A stretch of DNA of 64,000 bases from RGEC01 sp964626685. GTDB lineage: Bacteria; Bacteroidota; Bacteroidia; NS11-12g; UBA955. The first letter of the stretch is position 1, and every line of letters starts with the position of its first letter. This document shows positions 42,284 through 51,508 of this stretch, one piece after another. The DNA lies in the NCBI GenBank assembly GCA_964626685.1, contig CAZVJY010000008.1, positions 57,990 through 121,989 of the forward strand, given 5' to 3'. A program made the position numbers and the translations under genes. The notes below the pieces were generated by a model. It was given only the letters and a program-made list of their open reading frames with translations. It did not search any database and had not been told where the DNA came from.

Positions 42284-42622
42284 ATGGATACAACGGCTAC
42301 CGTAGTTAAAACTTCCCAGATTGTTTTACTGGAATACAGAGGAATAGATATTTGTTTATTCCCATCAGACAAAACCCCCATTCACTTTTATGCTACCTGT
42401 GGCGATGATGTTGCAATGGCAAAAATCACCTTCAAAAATGGCATTTTTGAAAAGTCAGATGTTCAGAACATAGCGGGTGCCAGCCCTATGACTGATAAGA
42501 ACAAAGAGCGTTTTAGAGTCGTGGTGGAGGAGTATCTTTCAGAACTGGTCCGTAGCTGGATTGATTACTACGTTTACGGTAAAACCCCTCAAAGCGAGAA
42601 GATTCAAAAAAGCCTTGAATAA
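42284..42622 (+). CDS. Small DUF4160-like protein
   Basis: A 112-residue protein. The middle (ICLFPSDKTPIHFYATCGDD, MAKITFKNG) follows the DUF4160 pattern of a P-x-H-x-H/Y segment and a short beta meander, with a helical C-terminus (RFRVVVEEYLSELVRSWIDYYV in short steps). DUF4160 proteins are often paired with DUF2442 proteins; no such partner is here. The assignment is by eye and moderate. Its promoter is clear. The last codons and stop form one arm of a terminator for the opposite-strand TonB receptor gene. Confidence 0.7.
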   Translation: MDTTATVVKTSQIVLLEYRGIDICLFPSDKTPIHFYATCGDDVAMAKITFKNGIFEKSDVQNIAGASPMTDKNKERFRVVVEEYLSELVRSWIDYYVYGKTPQSEKIQKSLE

Positions 42623-42625
42623 GGC
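42606..42625 (-). terminator. Intrinsic terminator for the metal-receptor operon
   Basis: On the minus strand GCCTT-ATTC-AAGGC forms a five-base stem with a four-base loop followed by six T. It begins just after the TonB receptor stop and overlaps the 3' end of the converging DUF4160-like gene. Confidence 0.65.
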
Positions 42626-42628
42626 AGG

Positions 42629-44650
42629 TTATCTGATTTTCAATCGGAATCCTGTGTATGCGTTTACGCCGTTTACCGGCCCCCAGGCATATGCGGCATC
42701 AAACCATGGTTGTTGTGGATTTGATGCGGAAAGCACCGGATTTTTCTGAACAACATTCAACAAATTCTCAGCACCAGCGTACCACTCCCATTTTTTGCCA
42801 AAATCCTTCCTGATTTGAAGATTGACAATGGCATATGACGGACTCCATGCCGGCATTTGATCATTTTCTGGCAGGCTGATGGTTTCCGGCAGCCTTTTGG
42901 GGCTGTTCCACTGAAAAATGGCATCTATATACCACTTTTTACGGTTTTTTGCGCTTAATACGCCTACAAATCTATGTTTAGATAACAATGGTTGCTGCCT
43001 CATCCTTCCGCCCAGCCACAGAAGGTTCTCGATGTAACGATAGCTTAATCTCAGTTCTACTCTTCTGTGTGGTTGCAATTGCAAATCGGTTTGAATGGCA
43101 TTGTATCGGCTTTGGTCAATTTTACCAATGACAATCAAATCCGGTCGCTGGTCCCGGTCTGCGCCAATCAGGTGGAGAAAACGGGTGTGAAATGCATCCG
43201 TTATGAATTTGGCAGGATAGCCAAACAACCTGAAAGGCAGTGTGAGGCTTAGGCCGGTGTTAATGGCGTCTTCTCTTCGCTGCCCGTATGCACCATCATT
43301 TCGGTAGTCAATTATATGGATGTTTCGGTTGCTTATAAATAAGGGTAAATGTTCTGCCAGAACCCAGGGCGTTCTCACCCCACGTCCCATTTGAAAATGA
43401 AGCATTTTCCCTTTTTCGTCAATCTCCCATTTGGCATGGATTCTGGGTGTAATAAGCCAGCCGAAAAGGTTGTTGTAATCCGATCTGAGGCCAAGCACCA
43501 GGCTGCTTTCACCGGATTTAAACACCCATTCTGAAAAGGCGCCGAAGTTTTGCTCTTTTCTTGACGGATTAAAGAGTGTATGTCCGGAATCAGAGAGCGT
43601 TTCAGCCACCTTGTCAATCAAAACGTTTACACCACTTCGTGTACTGATGGGTTTTTTGTCGGGTGTGGCGTAGATAGCACTGTAAAACAGGCTTAACTGC
43701 TTTCCTTCATAATGTCTGTCTCTAAGGTTACTTAGCAAAGAATGGGTTTGCTGGCGGTTTAGGTGAAAAATTTGACCGATACTTTTGGTTGCTTCCTTAT
43801 TCAGGAAAATACCGAATTTGCCCCACACATCCGTTTTTTGTTCTTGCATTTTAAAACGAAAGACATCATTTTCCGGTTCCTTGTGCATGAAAGCGTGCAA
43901 ATCACCACCGCGCCTGTCATCAGTAACATGGCTAAAACCGATAATCCATTCGTTTTTATCGTTATACCGTGAAACTTGGTTACCGATAAATATACGGTTA
44001 GAGAGAGGCATGTCGGTAAAACCGTCACCACCAAAATCCATGGTTTTCCACTGACCTCCGTAATGCATGAAAGCATGGTTGAAGGTTCGGTGGTTGATTC
44101 GCTGTTTTGAAATCATGTTCACTTCACCCCGTAATTGGTTGTTCAGGTATGCATTCAAGAACAGTTTAGGTTCGGTGGGCTCCTGTTTCAGTGCGTAGTT
44201 TATTCCGCCTGTTAAACCTTCAAAGCCTTCGGTTACGCTGCCGGTTCCTTTGGAGAGGTGAACTGCTGATACCATAGGTCCCGGAATGTGGCTGAGTCCT
44301 GTTAATACAGACAAGCCGCGCACCGAGGGCATGTTGGACTGGCTCATATGCACGTATTTACCGGCAAGCCCCAACATTTCAATTTGCCTGATGCCGCTTA
44401 CCCCGTCTGCATTGCTTACTTCCAGGGTATTGGTGGTTTCAAAACTCTCACTGAGTGTACAGCATGCGGCTTTTTTAAACTCGTTTTCCGTGAGGATTTC
44501 TGATTTTTGAATGCCTTTACCGCCTGTAATACCTTTTTTGTCGCCGGTTACTTCTACCTCGTTACGCGGTTGTGTTGTGTCAGTCTGGGCATGTAATTTA
44601 GGTGGGTATGAGGCAGCAACGAGCAGGAAAAATCCCGTCAGTGGTCGCAT
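42629..44650 (-). CDS. TonB-dependent receptor of the metal (copper-type) operon
   Basis: A 673-residue outer-membrane receptor with signal MRPLTGFFLLVAASYPPKLHAQ, a plug domain and a barrel ending VNAYTGFRLKIR. The plug holds KKAACCTLSESFETT, then QIEMLGLAGKYVHM, RGLSVLTGLSHIPGP and HLSKGTGSVTEGFEGLTGGI; the AACC-x-LSESFET form is typical of Bacteroidota receptors found beside heavy-metal-associated proteins. No carboxypeptidase-like N-terminal domain is present. It overlaps the HMA gene by 13 bases and shares its transcript. Substrate is probably a metal chelate such as copper; that is inference. Start chosen at the signal peptide. Confidence 0.9.
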   Translation of the reverse strand: MRPLTGFFLLVAASYPPKLHAQTDTTQPRNEVEVTGDKKGITGGKGIQKSEILTENEFKKAACCTLSESFETTNTLEVSNADGVSGIRQIEMLGLAGKYVHMSQSNMPSVRGLSVLTGLSHIPGPMVSAVHLSKGTGSVTEGFEGLTGGINYALKQEPTEPKLFLNAYLNNQLRGEVNMISKQRINHRTFNHAFMHYGGQWKTMDFGGDGFTDMPLSNRIFIGNQVSRYNDKNEWIIGFSHVTDDRRGGDLHAFMHKEPENDVFRFKMQEQKTDVWGKFGIFLNKEATKSIGQIFHLNRQQTHSLLSNLRDRHYEGKQLSLFYSAIYATPDKKPISTRSGVNVLIDKVAETLSDSGHTLFNPSRKEQNFGAFSEWVFKSGESSLVLGLRSDYNNLFGWLITPRIHAKWEIDEKGKMLHFQMGRGVRTPWVLAEHLPLFISNRNIHIIDYRNDGAYGQRREDAINTGLSLTLPFRLFGYPAKFITDAFHTRFLHLIGADRDQRPDLIVIGKIDQSRYNAIQTDLQLQPHRRVELRLSYRYIENLLWLGGRMRQQPLLSKHRFVGVLSAKNRKKWYIDAIFQWNSPKRLPETISLPENDQMPAWSPSYAIVNLQIRKDFGKKWEWYAGAENLLNVVQKNPVLSASNPQQPWFDAAYAWGPVNGVNAYTGFRLKIR

Positions 44651-44991
44651 TTTGCCCCCTCTCTGTATCGGCAGCAATCGGGAAGGGCCATGTACGCTGC
44701 GTCGCTGGCTTTTACCAGTTCGGTATCATGGCCGGCAATGGCAACCAAATTGTGCAGCTGTATCAATTCCAGTTTTTTAGGATTGAATACTACGGTGAGC
44801 GTTTTCTCTTCTTGCTTATAGGTAGCCTTGCGGATACCGCGTTTGTCCAGGGCTTCTTCAATGCGGTCTTTGCACATATTACATGTGCCTTCTACAATAA
44901 AAGAAACAGTTTCATATTTTGGTGGCTTGCCAAAGGACATGGTCAGGGCAGCCAGGGTTATAATAACAAGGTTTTTCATGTTTTTATTCAT
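44638..44991 (-). CDS. Exported heavy-metal-associated (HMA) domain protein
   Basis: A 117-residue protein with a signal peptide (MNKNMKNLVIITLAALTMSFG) and one HMA ferredoxin-like domain with the metal site GTCNMCKDRIEEAL (C-x2-C). A Cys-rich tail (ALPDCCRYREGAKCDH) may add metal ligands. Being exported, it is probably a periplasmic copper or similar metal binder. It lies between the HYC_CC_PP gene upstream and the overlapping TonB receptor gene, so the three likely handle the same metal. Confidence 0.9.
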   Translation of the reverse strand: MNKNMKNLVIITLAALTMSFGKPPKYETVSFIVEGTCNMCKDRIEEALDKRGIRKATYKQEEKTLTVVFNPKKLELIQLHNLVAIAGHDTELVKASDAAYMALPDCCRYREGAKCDH

Positions 44992-45059
44992 TCTTTTGGT
45001 TTTGTGGTAGATACGTTTTCAGTCCCTTATTTTGGGAAAACCGGTTAAAGAATGAAATG

Positions 45060-45476
45060 CTAAATCAGCCAGGCACAGTGTATAGCTTGATAATGGAGAA
45101 GTTTCGGAGGCAGTTCCTTTCTGTTTTCAATAAATGAACAGGAATATAGTTCCGACGGTTCAATCAGGTAGGAGGTGTGTTTTTCCAGTGCTGCTAGCGG
45201 AGGTTCGCCCACTTCTGTGTTGGTGACGCTGCCAAATTTTGGCGTAATACTGAAAACAAAGTAATCTTCACAATTGCCACAATCCTGTTTTTGTTTTTTG
45301 ACTGGTAACTTCTTTTTGCAGCACTCGGGCATATCATGGCTATCTCCGGATTCATGCATGCCGCAATCGGTAAATACAAAAACGCCACTGCCCGGGCAAC
45401 TATGCAGCACAAGTTGCATACTGCCACTGCTTAAAAGCATCAGCAAAGCAAAACACCATGCATAAATATTGCGCAC
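45060..45476 (-). CDS. HYC_CC_PP family protein
   Basis: A 138-residue exported protein with an N-terminal signal (MRNIYAWCFALLMLLSSGS). It has a Cys after His (VLHSCPGSG), a Cys pair (MPECCKKK), further Cys (QDCGNCEDY) and a late PP (ELPPKLLHY), the pattern for which the family is named, though the first motif is HSC rather than HYC. The family is known only from gene neighbourhoods with HMA proteins and TonB receptors, as here. It is likely an envelope metal binder or sensor and the first gene of this operon. Confidence 0.82.
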   Translation of the reverse strand: MRNIYAWCFALLMLLSSGSMQLVLHSCPGSGVFVFTDCGMHESGDSHDMPECCKKKLPVKKQKQDCGNCEDYFVFSITPKFGSVTNTEVGEPPLAALEKHTSYLIEPSELYSCSFIENRKELPPKLLHYQAIHCAWLI

Positions 45477-45555
45477 CTAAATACGAAAATACACAAAAAA
45501 AATCAAATTTTAAAACGCAATTACCCGAATTTTAGAGGTAATATCGCAGTAGAAG

Positions 45556-47181
45556 ATGTTACAGCAATTCTGGCATAATATCAGACGCACAAAGCGTGAT
45601 TTTTCGCAGGAAGAAGGCCATGCACTTCACCGTGTACTTGGGGTGCGGGACCTTACCATGCTGGGAATAGCAGCCATTATTGGCGGAGGTATTTTTAGTT
45701 CAGTGGGGCAGGCCTGTGCTTCCGGCGGGCCGGGCGTGATCTTCTTGTTTATAATCTGTGCCATTGCCTGTGGGTTTGCCGCTATGTGTTATGCCGAATT
45801 CTCCTCGCGCATTCCGGTTGCCGGCAGTGCATATACCTATGCCTATGCTTCTTTTGGTGAACTGTTTGCCTGGATTATAGGCTGGGCTCTGCTGATGGAA
45901 TATAGCATAGGCAACATCTATGTTGCTTTTAGTTGGTCGGGTTACTTTACCCACCTGATGGAAAACATCGGAGTGCACATGCCGGCATGGATTACCACAG
46001 ATTATGCATCTTGTTCTGCGGCAGCAAAAATGTCTTCAGCAGATATGCAATCAAGGGAAATACTGGCATGGAATACGGCCCCTGTAGTTATGGGGCTGCG
46101 TATAATCCTTGATCTACCGGCTTTGCTAATCAATGTTCTCATAACCTGGCTGGTATTCACGGGTGTTAAAGAGAGCCGTAATGCTTCCAATATCATGGTG
46201 GTTGTTAAAATACTGGTAATTGTGCTGGTAATCGGGGTTGGTTTTTTTTATGTAGATACGGCCAATTTTAAGCCTTTCATGCCTGAAGGTTTCGGTGGCG
46301 TTATGGCAGGTGTGTCTGCCGTATTCTTTACCTTTATTGGTTTTGACGCAGTGAGTACCATGGCTGAAGAAACCAAAGATCCACAGCGCAATCTGCCCAG
46401 GGGGATGTTTTACTCCTTGTTGGTTTGCACTGTTTTGTATATTCTTATTTCACTGGTACTTACCGGAATGATGCCCTACAAACTTTTGGGGGTTGACGAT
46501 CCGCTTGCCACCGTTTTGCAGTATAAAGGAATTGTATGGCTTGAATATCTGGTTAGCATTAGCGCAGTGGTTGCCATGGCGAGTGTGCTGTTGGTATTTC
46601 AGATGGGACAACCCCGCATCTGGATGAGCATGAGTCGGGATGGTTTGTTGCCCAAAAAGTTTTCGGAGGTGCATGCAAAATACAAAACACCGGCCTTTAG
46701 TACCATTGTTACCGGCCTGGTAGTGGGTGTACCAATTCTGTTTACAGATGAAAAGTTTGTTCTTGATTTTACCAGCATCGGGACTCTGTTTGCTTTTGTG
46801 CTGGTTTGTGGTGGTGTGTTGCTGCTGCCCCGAAAAGAAAAGATCAATGGAGCATTCCATTTGCCTTTTATCAAACCAATCTATTTTCCTTTGGTTTTAT
46901 TGCTGGTTCAGTTGTTGATATTGATGCTGTCTCCTGCGTTTTTCTACAAGCAGGCCGATGATCCTGTTATGGGTGGTTACTGGCTGCTAATGGTTGTTTT
47001 GGCTGTGCTTGCTATCTGGAAAAACTGGAATCTTATTCCGGTGCTTGGGCTTGCTACTTGTGGCTATTTACTCACAGGAATGTCAGCCAATAACTGGTTC
47101 TGGTTTTTCATTTGGTTTGGAATAGGTCTGCTGGTTTATTTTGCATACGGATACAAAAGGAGTAAACTGGCACGTGGATAA
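45556..47181 (+). CDS. APC-family amino acid permease
   Basis: A 541-residue inner-membrane transporter with about 12-14 helices. The first helix region LGIAAIIGGGIFSSVG is the substrate-binding G-x-G-I motif of APC carriers, and VPVAGSAYTYAY-like sequence (IPVAGSAYTYAYASFGE) follows in helix 3. FFTFIGFDAVSTMAEETKDPQRNLPRG (in short steps) is the helix 6-7 signature of cationic amino acid carriers. Substrate not determined. Stop overlaps the next gene by 8 bases. Confidence 0.93.
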   Translation: MLQQFWHNIRRTKRDFSQEEGHALHRVLGVRDLTMLGIAAIIGGGIFSSVGQACASGGPGVIFLFIICAIACGFAAMCYAEFSSRIPVAGSAYTYAYASFGELFAWIIGWALLMEYSIGNIYVAFSWSGYFTHLMENIGVHMPAWITTDYASCSAAAKMSSADMQSREILAWNTAPVVMGLRIILDLPALLINVLITWLVFTGVKESRNASNIMVVVKILVIVLVIGVGFFYVDTANFKPFMPEGFGGVMAGVSAVFFTFIGFDAVSTMAEETKDPQRNLPRGMFYSLLVCTVLYILISLVLTGMMPYKLLGVDDPLATVLQYKGIVWLEYLVSISAVVAMASVLLVFQMGQPRIWMSMSRDGLLPKKFSEVHAKYKTPAFSTIVTGLVVGVPILFTDEKFVLDFTSIGTLFAFVLVCGGVLLLPRKEKINGAFHLPFIKPIYFPLVLLLVQLLILMLSPAFFYKQADDPVMGGYWLLMVVLAVLAIWKNWNLIPVLGLATCGYLLTGMSANNWFWFFIWFGIGLLVYFAYGYKRSKLARG

Positions 47182-47461
47182 CAAAGACAACAATATATCG
47201 GCTGTGATTGAAGCTATGTTCAAGAAGTATAGGCTTACCCAGAAGATTACTGAGGTGCGGCTGGTTAATGCTTGGGAGAAAATTACTGGTCCGCTTATCT
47301 CAAAACATACTTCCGAAATAAAGCTGATAAATAAAACCCTGTATGTAACATTTGATAATGCACCATTGAAAAACGAGATGTTTTACCGCAGGTTTATGTT
47401 GCTGGAGGCCATCAATGCCGAACTGGGTGCAGGTACTGTAGAGAAGATTTTTATCAAATAG
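47174..47461 (+). CDS. DUF721 protein, DciA-like
   Basis: A 95-residue protein starting at GTG 47174. It matches DUF721: a helical start (ISAVIEAMFKKYRL), the V-x-x-A-W-E-K-I-T-G-P-x-I-x-x-H-T core (RLVNAWEKITGPLISKHT), and KH-like strands (IKLINKTLYVTF, LKNEMFYRR). DciA proteins of this family help load the replicative helicase in bacteria lacking DnaC/DnaI; the role here is by family. Longer forms (from 47141) read into the permease gene. Overlaps the permease stop by 8 bases. Confidence 0.88.
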   Translation: MDNKDNNISAVIEAMFKKYRLTQKITEVRLVNAWEKITGPLISKHTSEIKLINKTLYVTFDNAPLKNEMFYRRFMLLEAINAELGAGTVEKIFIK

Positions 47462-47465
47462 AATC

Positions 47466-48443
47466 CTAAGGGGTTTCCATTCTTTTTTTTGTAATTCTGG
47501 CTTTATCGATACTGGTGTTGAGTTCAAAACCAACAATCACCACAAGGCAGTTGATGTAGATAAGAACCATGAGTGCAATGATGGCACCGATTGAGCCGTA
47601 TATTTTGTTGTATGCATCAAAGTTGTTTACATACAAGCTGAAAAAATAGGTGCTGAGAATGCTCATGGTTCCTGCAAAAACACTGCCTGGAGAAATGAAA
47701 CTCCATTTGTGTTTATGGGCCGGGCCAAAATGGTAAAAACTGCTGATAGCAGTGAAAATCATCGCAGCCAGCAGTGTATATTCAATTAGTGTAATCAGGA
47801 ACATCCACAACGGTAATCCAAACCAGTCATGTTTTTGCATGTATGCGGCCAGCTGAAACATCCAGGTAAGAAAAATCAGAGCTACCACAACCATAATGCC
47901 CACCAGAACGGTTAATCCAACTGCCTGGATTCGGTTTTGCAGCCAGTTTCTTTTCACTTTTTCAGGTAGCCTGCGGTTGAAACTGTTTATGAGTGAGTGA
48001 AACGCATTGCTTGAAAAATACAGGGCCATAATAAAACCCAAGGATAACAGACCGCTGTTCTGATGGTTCAGCAATTCATAGATGGTAGAAGAGATTTCTT
48101 TCCATGTGCTCTCAGGAAGGAGTAAACGCAGTTCGCTGATGAGTCTGGATTTTACCCCTTTTACCGGTAAAGAGGCAATAAGTGTAAGGATAAAAATTAG
48201 GGTGGGGAAGAGGGAAAGGAAATAGTTGAAGCTGAGACTGGAGGCACGAAGGTTCAAATCTTCCTTAAACAGGCTGTTGAGGAAATACTTTCCTACATCG
48301 TAAAGGCTGTGTCCTTCAAAACCGCGCAAAGTTTTTCTTTTAAGCCAGCGATTGATTTTTCCGTCGCTGGCCACCACAGGATTTTCCTTGTATTCGTCAT
48401 CCGCGGTTTCTTCTTTGGTGTAGTTTCTGTAAAACCGGCTCAT
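47466..48443 (-). CDS. YihY/BrkB-family membrane protein
   Basis: A 325-residue protein with about six membrane helices. Family features are ASSLSFNYFLSLFPTLIFILTLI (in short steps), NRRLPEKVKRNWLQNRI, and YGSIGAIIALMVLIYINCLVVIVG. YihY proteins were once called ribonuclease BN, which is now known to be wrong; the function is unclear, possibly transport. An extended polar N-terminus (about 60 residues) precedes the first helix. It overlaps the thioesterase gene by 4 bases. Confidence 0.92.
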   Translation of the reverse strand: MSRFYRNYTKEETADDEYKENPVVASDGKINRWLKRKTLRGFEGHSLYDVGKYFLNSLFKEDLNLRASSLSFNYFLSLFPTLIFILTLIASLPVKGVKSRLISELRLLLPESTWKEISSTIYELLNHQNSGLLSLGFIMALYFSSNAFHSLINSFNRRLPEKVKRNWLQNRIQAVGLTVLVGIMVVVALIFLTWMFQLAAYMQKHDWFGLPLWMFLITLIEYTLLAAMIFTAISSFYHFGPAHKHKWSFISPGSVFAGTMSILSTYFFSLYVNNFDAYNKIYGSIGAIIALMVLIYINCLVVIVGFELNTSIDKARITKKRMETP

Positions 48444-48853
48444 GGTTGAAAATGTTTTTCAATAACACCGGCAAAATATGCGGGTAGGGGCGTGGGTCTT
48501 AGGCTATCTTTTTTTACAAAGAAAAGTTCGGTAAAGCCAGAGTTTAGGTGTTCTCCGTCCTGATTGTAGGTATGGTATTCGAAATGACACCGCACTGCGG
48601 GTTTTTCTGTAACCTTAACAATAATTTTCAGAAGATCATCATAGCGCCCGGCTTTTTTAAACGCGATATTGAAGGAACGAACCGGCATAATAATTCCTGC
48701 ATCCTCCATTTCTTTGTAGTTTAATCCCATGCTGCGCATGGCTTCTGTGCGTGCTTCCTCAAAGTAGAGGACATAGGCACTGTGGTGCACAAAACCCATT
48801 CGGTCGCACTCTGCGTAACGAACCCTGATGCTATGTTCAAACTGCAGGCTCAA
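48440..48853 (-). CDS. YbgC-like acyl-CoA thioesterase
   Basis: A 137-residue hotdog thioesterase. The catalytic segment YAECDRMGFVHHSAYVLYFEEART (in short steps) has the D-x-M-G-x-V-H-H-x-x-Y signature with the active Asp. RYDDLLKIIVKV and FEYHTYNQDGEHLNSGFTEL follow. Relatives hydrolyse 4-hydroxybenzoyl-CoA or short acyl-CoA. It lies in a tight minus-strand row with the methyltransferase (4-base overlap) and YihY genes. Confidence 0.9.
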   Translation of the reverse strand: MSLQFEHSIRVRYAECDRMGFVHHSAYVLYFEEARTEAMRSMGLNYKEMEDAGIIMPVRSFNIAFKKAGRYDDLLKIIVKVTEKPAVRCHFEYHTYNQDGEHLNSGFTELFFVKKDSLRPTPLPAYFAGVIEKHFQP

Positions 48854-49635
48854 TATCTGATTTTAAAATGTTCTTTAGCTTGCTCCGGACGGAAAAAAAC
48901 AACCCCGAATGCAAATATATCGATGGTAACGGTAACGGAAGCATGATTTTTGATAAAGGCCCATGCGTTTCTCATTTCTTCATTCCAGTAGATATCGTCA
49001 AAAACCAGAATGCTCTGTGTATGCAGGTAGGGAAGCATCCATTCAAAATAGCGGGTGGTTGCTTCGAAGGTGTGATTTCCATCGATGTAGGCGTAGTCCA
49101 GTTGCTGAAGATGCTGTAATAGTGGTGGGAGGATTTCGGCAAAATCCCCCTTGTGTACTTGAATTTGCTCGGAAAGGCCGCACCTTTCCGCATTGAATTT
49201 TGCAATTTCACACAGTGCCGGTGCACCTTCAATGGTGTGTAGCAACTGCCCATACTTCAATGCCGAAGCCTGGTACAAGGCAGTAATACCGGTTCCTGTG
49301 CCCAACTCAATACAATGCTGCGGCTGAAAATGAGCCAGAAGCCTGTGAAGCAACCTTCCATATTTGGCGCCTCTTGCGGTTCTGTGCGTGATTTCGCTAA
49401 GCTTTCGCAATCCGCTTCGGTTGCCACTGCCAAGATCGAGTAACTCAATCCTGGACTTTGACTGTAACATTTCCTTTCGGATTTGCTCAATACCATCCCA
49501 AATGGGGTTGTTGTTTTTTACGTAAAAAACGTCCTCAAGCAATCGGTATACGAAAGGGGAATGCGTACCGTGTCTAGTATCTGAAACGAGCAGGTACTCT
49601 AAATAGTCAATCGTCCTATACAGTTCATTGAGCAT
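48850..49635 (-). CDS. Class I SAM-dependent methyltransferase (O-methyltransferase-like)
   Basis: A 261-residue enzyme. Motif I is CIELGTGTGITALY, the SAM-binding loop, followed by TIEGAPALCEIAKFN (acidic residue at strand 2) and the metal-type region LDYAYIDGNHTFEATTRYFEWML (in short steps) and LVFDDIYWNEEM, as in catechol-type O-methyltransferases. The substrate is unknown. It overlaps the DUF349 gene by 11 bases and the thioesterase by 4. Confidence 0.88.
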   Translation of the reverse strand: MLNELYRTIDYLEYLLVSDTRHGTHSPFVYRLLEDVFYVKNNNPIWDGIEQIRKEMLQSKSRIELLDLGSGNRSGLRKLSEITHRTARGAKYGRLLHRLLAHFQPQHCIELGTGTGITALYQASALKYGQLLHTIEGAPALCEIAKFNAERCGLSEQIQVHKGDFAEILPPLLQHLQQLDYAYIDGNHTFEATTRYFEWMLPYLHTQSILVFDDIYWNEEMRNAWAFIKNHASVTVTIDIFAFGVVFFRPEQAKEHFKIRY

Positions 49636-51484
49636 TGCCTTGTTTGGTGTTTCGGATTACGGCAAGTTCCTTTTCCAAACGGACAATTTGTTCCTGTAAT
49701 TTCTGTATGTTGCTGTCGAATTGCTTTAGAACAGCCTCGGCATTCTTGCTCATGGCAAAGAAACTTTTGTTGTTTTCAATGGTGGCGAGTTCTTCCTGAG
49801 CCTTTTTTATACGGTCTTTTACTTTTCGCTCTTCTGTTTGCAGTTGGTTTTTCCCGTCAGAGCGGCCAGCCAAACCGGCATAGTGCTCTTTCATTACCTG
49901 CTGCTTCATGTTGTCATTGTTGCGCTTGAATTTTGCAAACAGCACATCGCCGATTTCACGGTATTCTTTTTGCAGATTGAAATAGGCTTTACCACTCACA
50001 AAACCGCTGCTTGCCCAGCGCTGCTGACATTCTTTTAGTTTTGGGAATACATTATCGGCATTTTCCTGCTCAAGCAGTTTTTTCATGTCGGCAATGATGG
50101 CTTCCTTCACAGCAATTCCGATTTTATCTTCCTCTCGGCGCTGTTTCATCCACGCATTTTTTCTGGCATAGAAATGGTCAAAAGCAGCACGGAAGCGTTT
50201 CCATACTTCGTCGTTATTGGCATCGGGAACAGGGCCAATTTTCTTCCATTGGTCCTGAAGCTCGTTGAGTTTTTCCGAAGTTTCCTGAAACTGTTCGTGA
50301 TTCATTAGGGATTCTGCTTTTTCACACAGTTCGATTTTGCGTTTCAGGTTATCTTCCCTTCCCGCATTAATATTTTTGAAAAACTCACGGCGTGCTGCAA
50401 AAAACTGCTGACGGGCAGACGAAAATCTGTCCCAAATCTCCTGGTTATTTTGCGCCGGTACAGGACCTGTTTTCTTCCATTCTTCCAGCAATGCGTCCAG
50501 TTCCTTCCCAAGGGCTGACCATTCTTTGCCTGCTGTTGGCCAAACCGCAATAACAGCCTCCGATTTTTCTACCAGCAGCAATTTGATACTGAGGTTTTCC
50601 TGTCTTTTACGGTCAATTTCTTCCTGACGCTCCTTGTTTCGCTGAATAATGACGTCACTTACATTCTTGAAACGCTGCCAAAGTTCATCACTAACCTCTT
50701 TTCGAACCGGTCCTGCATTACGCCAATCTTCATGAATTTTATTAAGGGTGATGAGTGCCTTGCGAATGTTCTTTTCTTCTCCGAGTGCCTCAGCCTTTTT
50801 AATCAGTTCAATTTTATATTCCAGGTTCTTTTCACGGTCAAGTTCCTTAAGTTCATTGAAAAGTGAAAGGTTATCGTAAAATTTGTCGACGTAGAACTTA
50901 TAGCGGGTATAGAGTTCATCCTGAAACTCTTTTGGAACTTGTCTGATCTCGCGCCACATTTTCATGAGGTCGCGCATTTTATTCAGGGAATTAGCCTGTT
51001 CTTCTGATTCTGCAAGTTCACGAATGTCCTCCAGTACTGCCTGTTTTTTCTTCAGGTTCCCCAGTTTTTCTTCTTCTGCACGTTTGCGTTCTTCTTCACG
51101 GCGTTCCCTGAATTTTTGTAAAACACTGTTTAACGCCTGTTTTGCCTCATCAGCAGCGGGTTTGAAGTCACGTGCATCATGACCTGCTTCCACCCATGCT
51201 TTGATTTGTAACGGCCTTTCAGCCAAAATCTTGGCATCCATAGCATCCCTAAGACGGTTGAGCGTTTCCTGGGCTTTGCGCACATCAGGGCTGTAGATGA
51301 GTTCTTCGGCCTTTTTAAGAATTTCAGATTTTTCCAGCTCGGAGTAATCCGTGTGGTCTTCATGGGCTTCTTCAGAATGGTCGATGAGCTGTTCAGCCAC
51401 CGTTAGCTGCGCCTCATAGTTTTCCGCAGGTTGGTTCGTGCCTTTTTTTACGGTCAACGATTCATTGTCTTGTTGGTGTTCCAA
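49625..51484 (-). CDS. DUF349 repeat protein
   Basis: A 619-residue, highly charged, mostly helical protein. At least five DUF349 repeats can be seen through their W-x-x-x-G-P-V-x-x-x-x-x-x-x-L/I-W-x-R-F mark: MWREIRQVPKEFQDELYTRYK, DWRNAGPVRKEVSDELWQRFK (given in part), WKKTGPVPAQNNQEIWDRF, WKKIGPVPDANNDEVWKRF and RWASSGFVSGKAYFNL. A coiled coil closes the C-terminus (residues about 550-610). The protein has no signal or membrane segment. DUF349 proteins are of unknown function in Bacteroidota, and related proteins in actinobacteria and Firmicutes are equally obscure. It follows ribH on the minus strand with a 24-base gap. Confidence 0.9.
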   Translation of the reverse strand: MEHQQDNESLTVKKGTNQPAENYEAQLTVAEQLIDHSEEAHEDHTDYSELEKSEILKKAEELIYSPDVRKAQETLNRLRDAMDAKILAERPLQIKAWVEAGHDARDFKPAADEAKQALNSVLQKFRERREEERKRAEEEKLGNLKKKQAVLEDIRELAESEEQANSLNKMRDLMKMWREIRQVPKEFQDELYTRYKFYVDKFYDNLSLFNELKELDREKNLEYKIELIKKAEALGEEKNIRKALITLNKIHEDWRNAGPVRKEVSDELWQRFKNVSDVIIQRNKERQEEIDRKRQENLSIKLLLVEKSEAVIAVWPTAGKEWSALGKELDALLEEWKKTGPVPAQNNQEIWDRFSSARQQFFAARREFFKNINAGREDNLKRKIELCEKAESLMNHEQFQETSEKLNELQDQWKKIGPVPDANNDEVWKRFRAAFDHFYARKNAWMKQRREEDKIGIAVKEAIIADMKKLLEQENADNVFPKLKECQQRWASSGFVSGKAYFNLQKEYREIGDVLFAKFKRNNDNMKQQVMKEHYAGLAGRSDGKNQLQTEERKVKDRIKKAQEELATIENNKSFFAMSKNAEAVLKQFDSNIQKLQEQIVRLEKELAVIRNTKQGNAQ

Positions 51485-51508
51485 GTGTATACAGAATTAA
51501 TTACAATG

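Noticed and set aside
48251..48266. GGTTCAAATC resembling a tRNA T-arm
   Set aside because: It lies within the YihY gene and no acceptor or anticodon arms fit around it.
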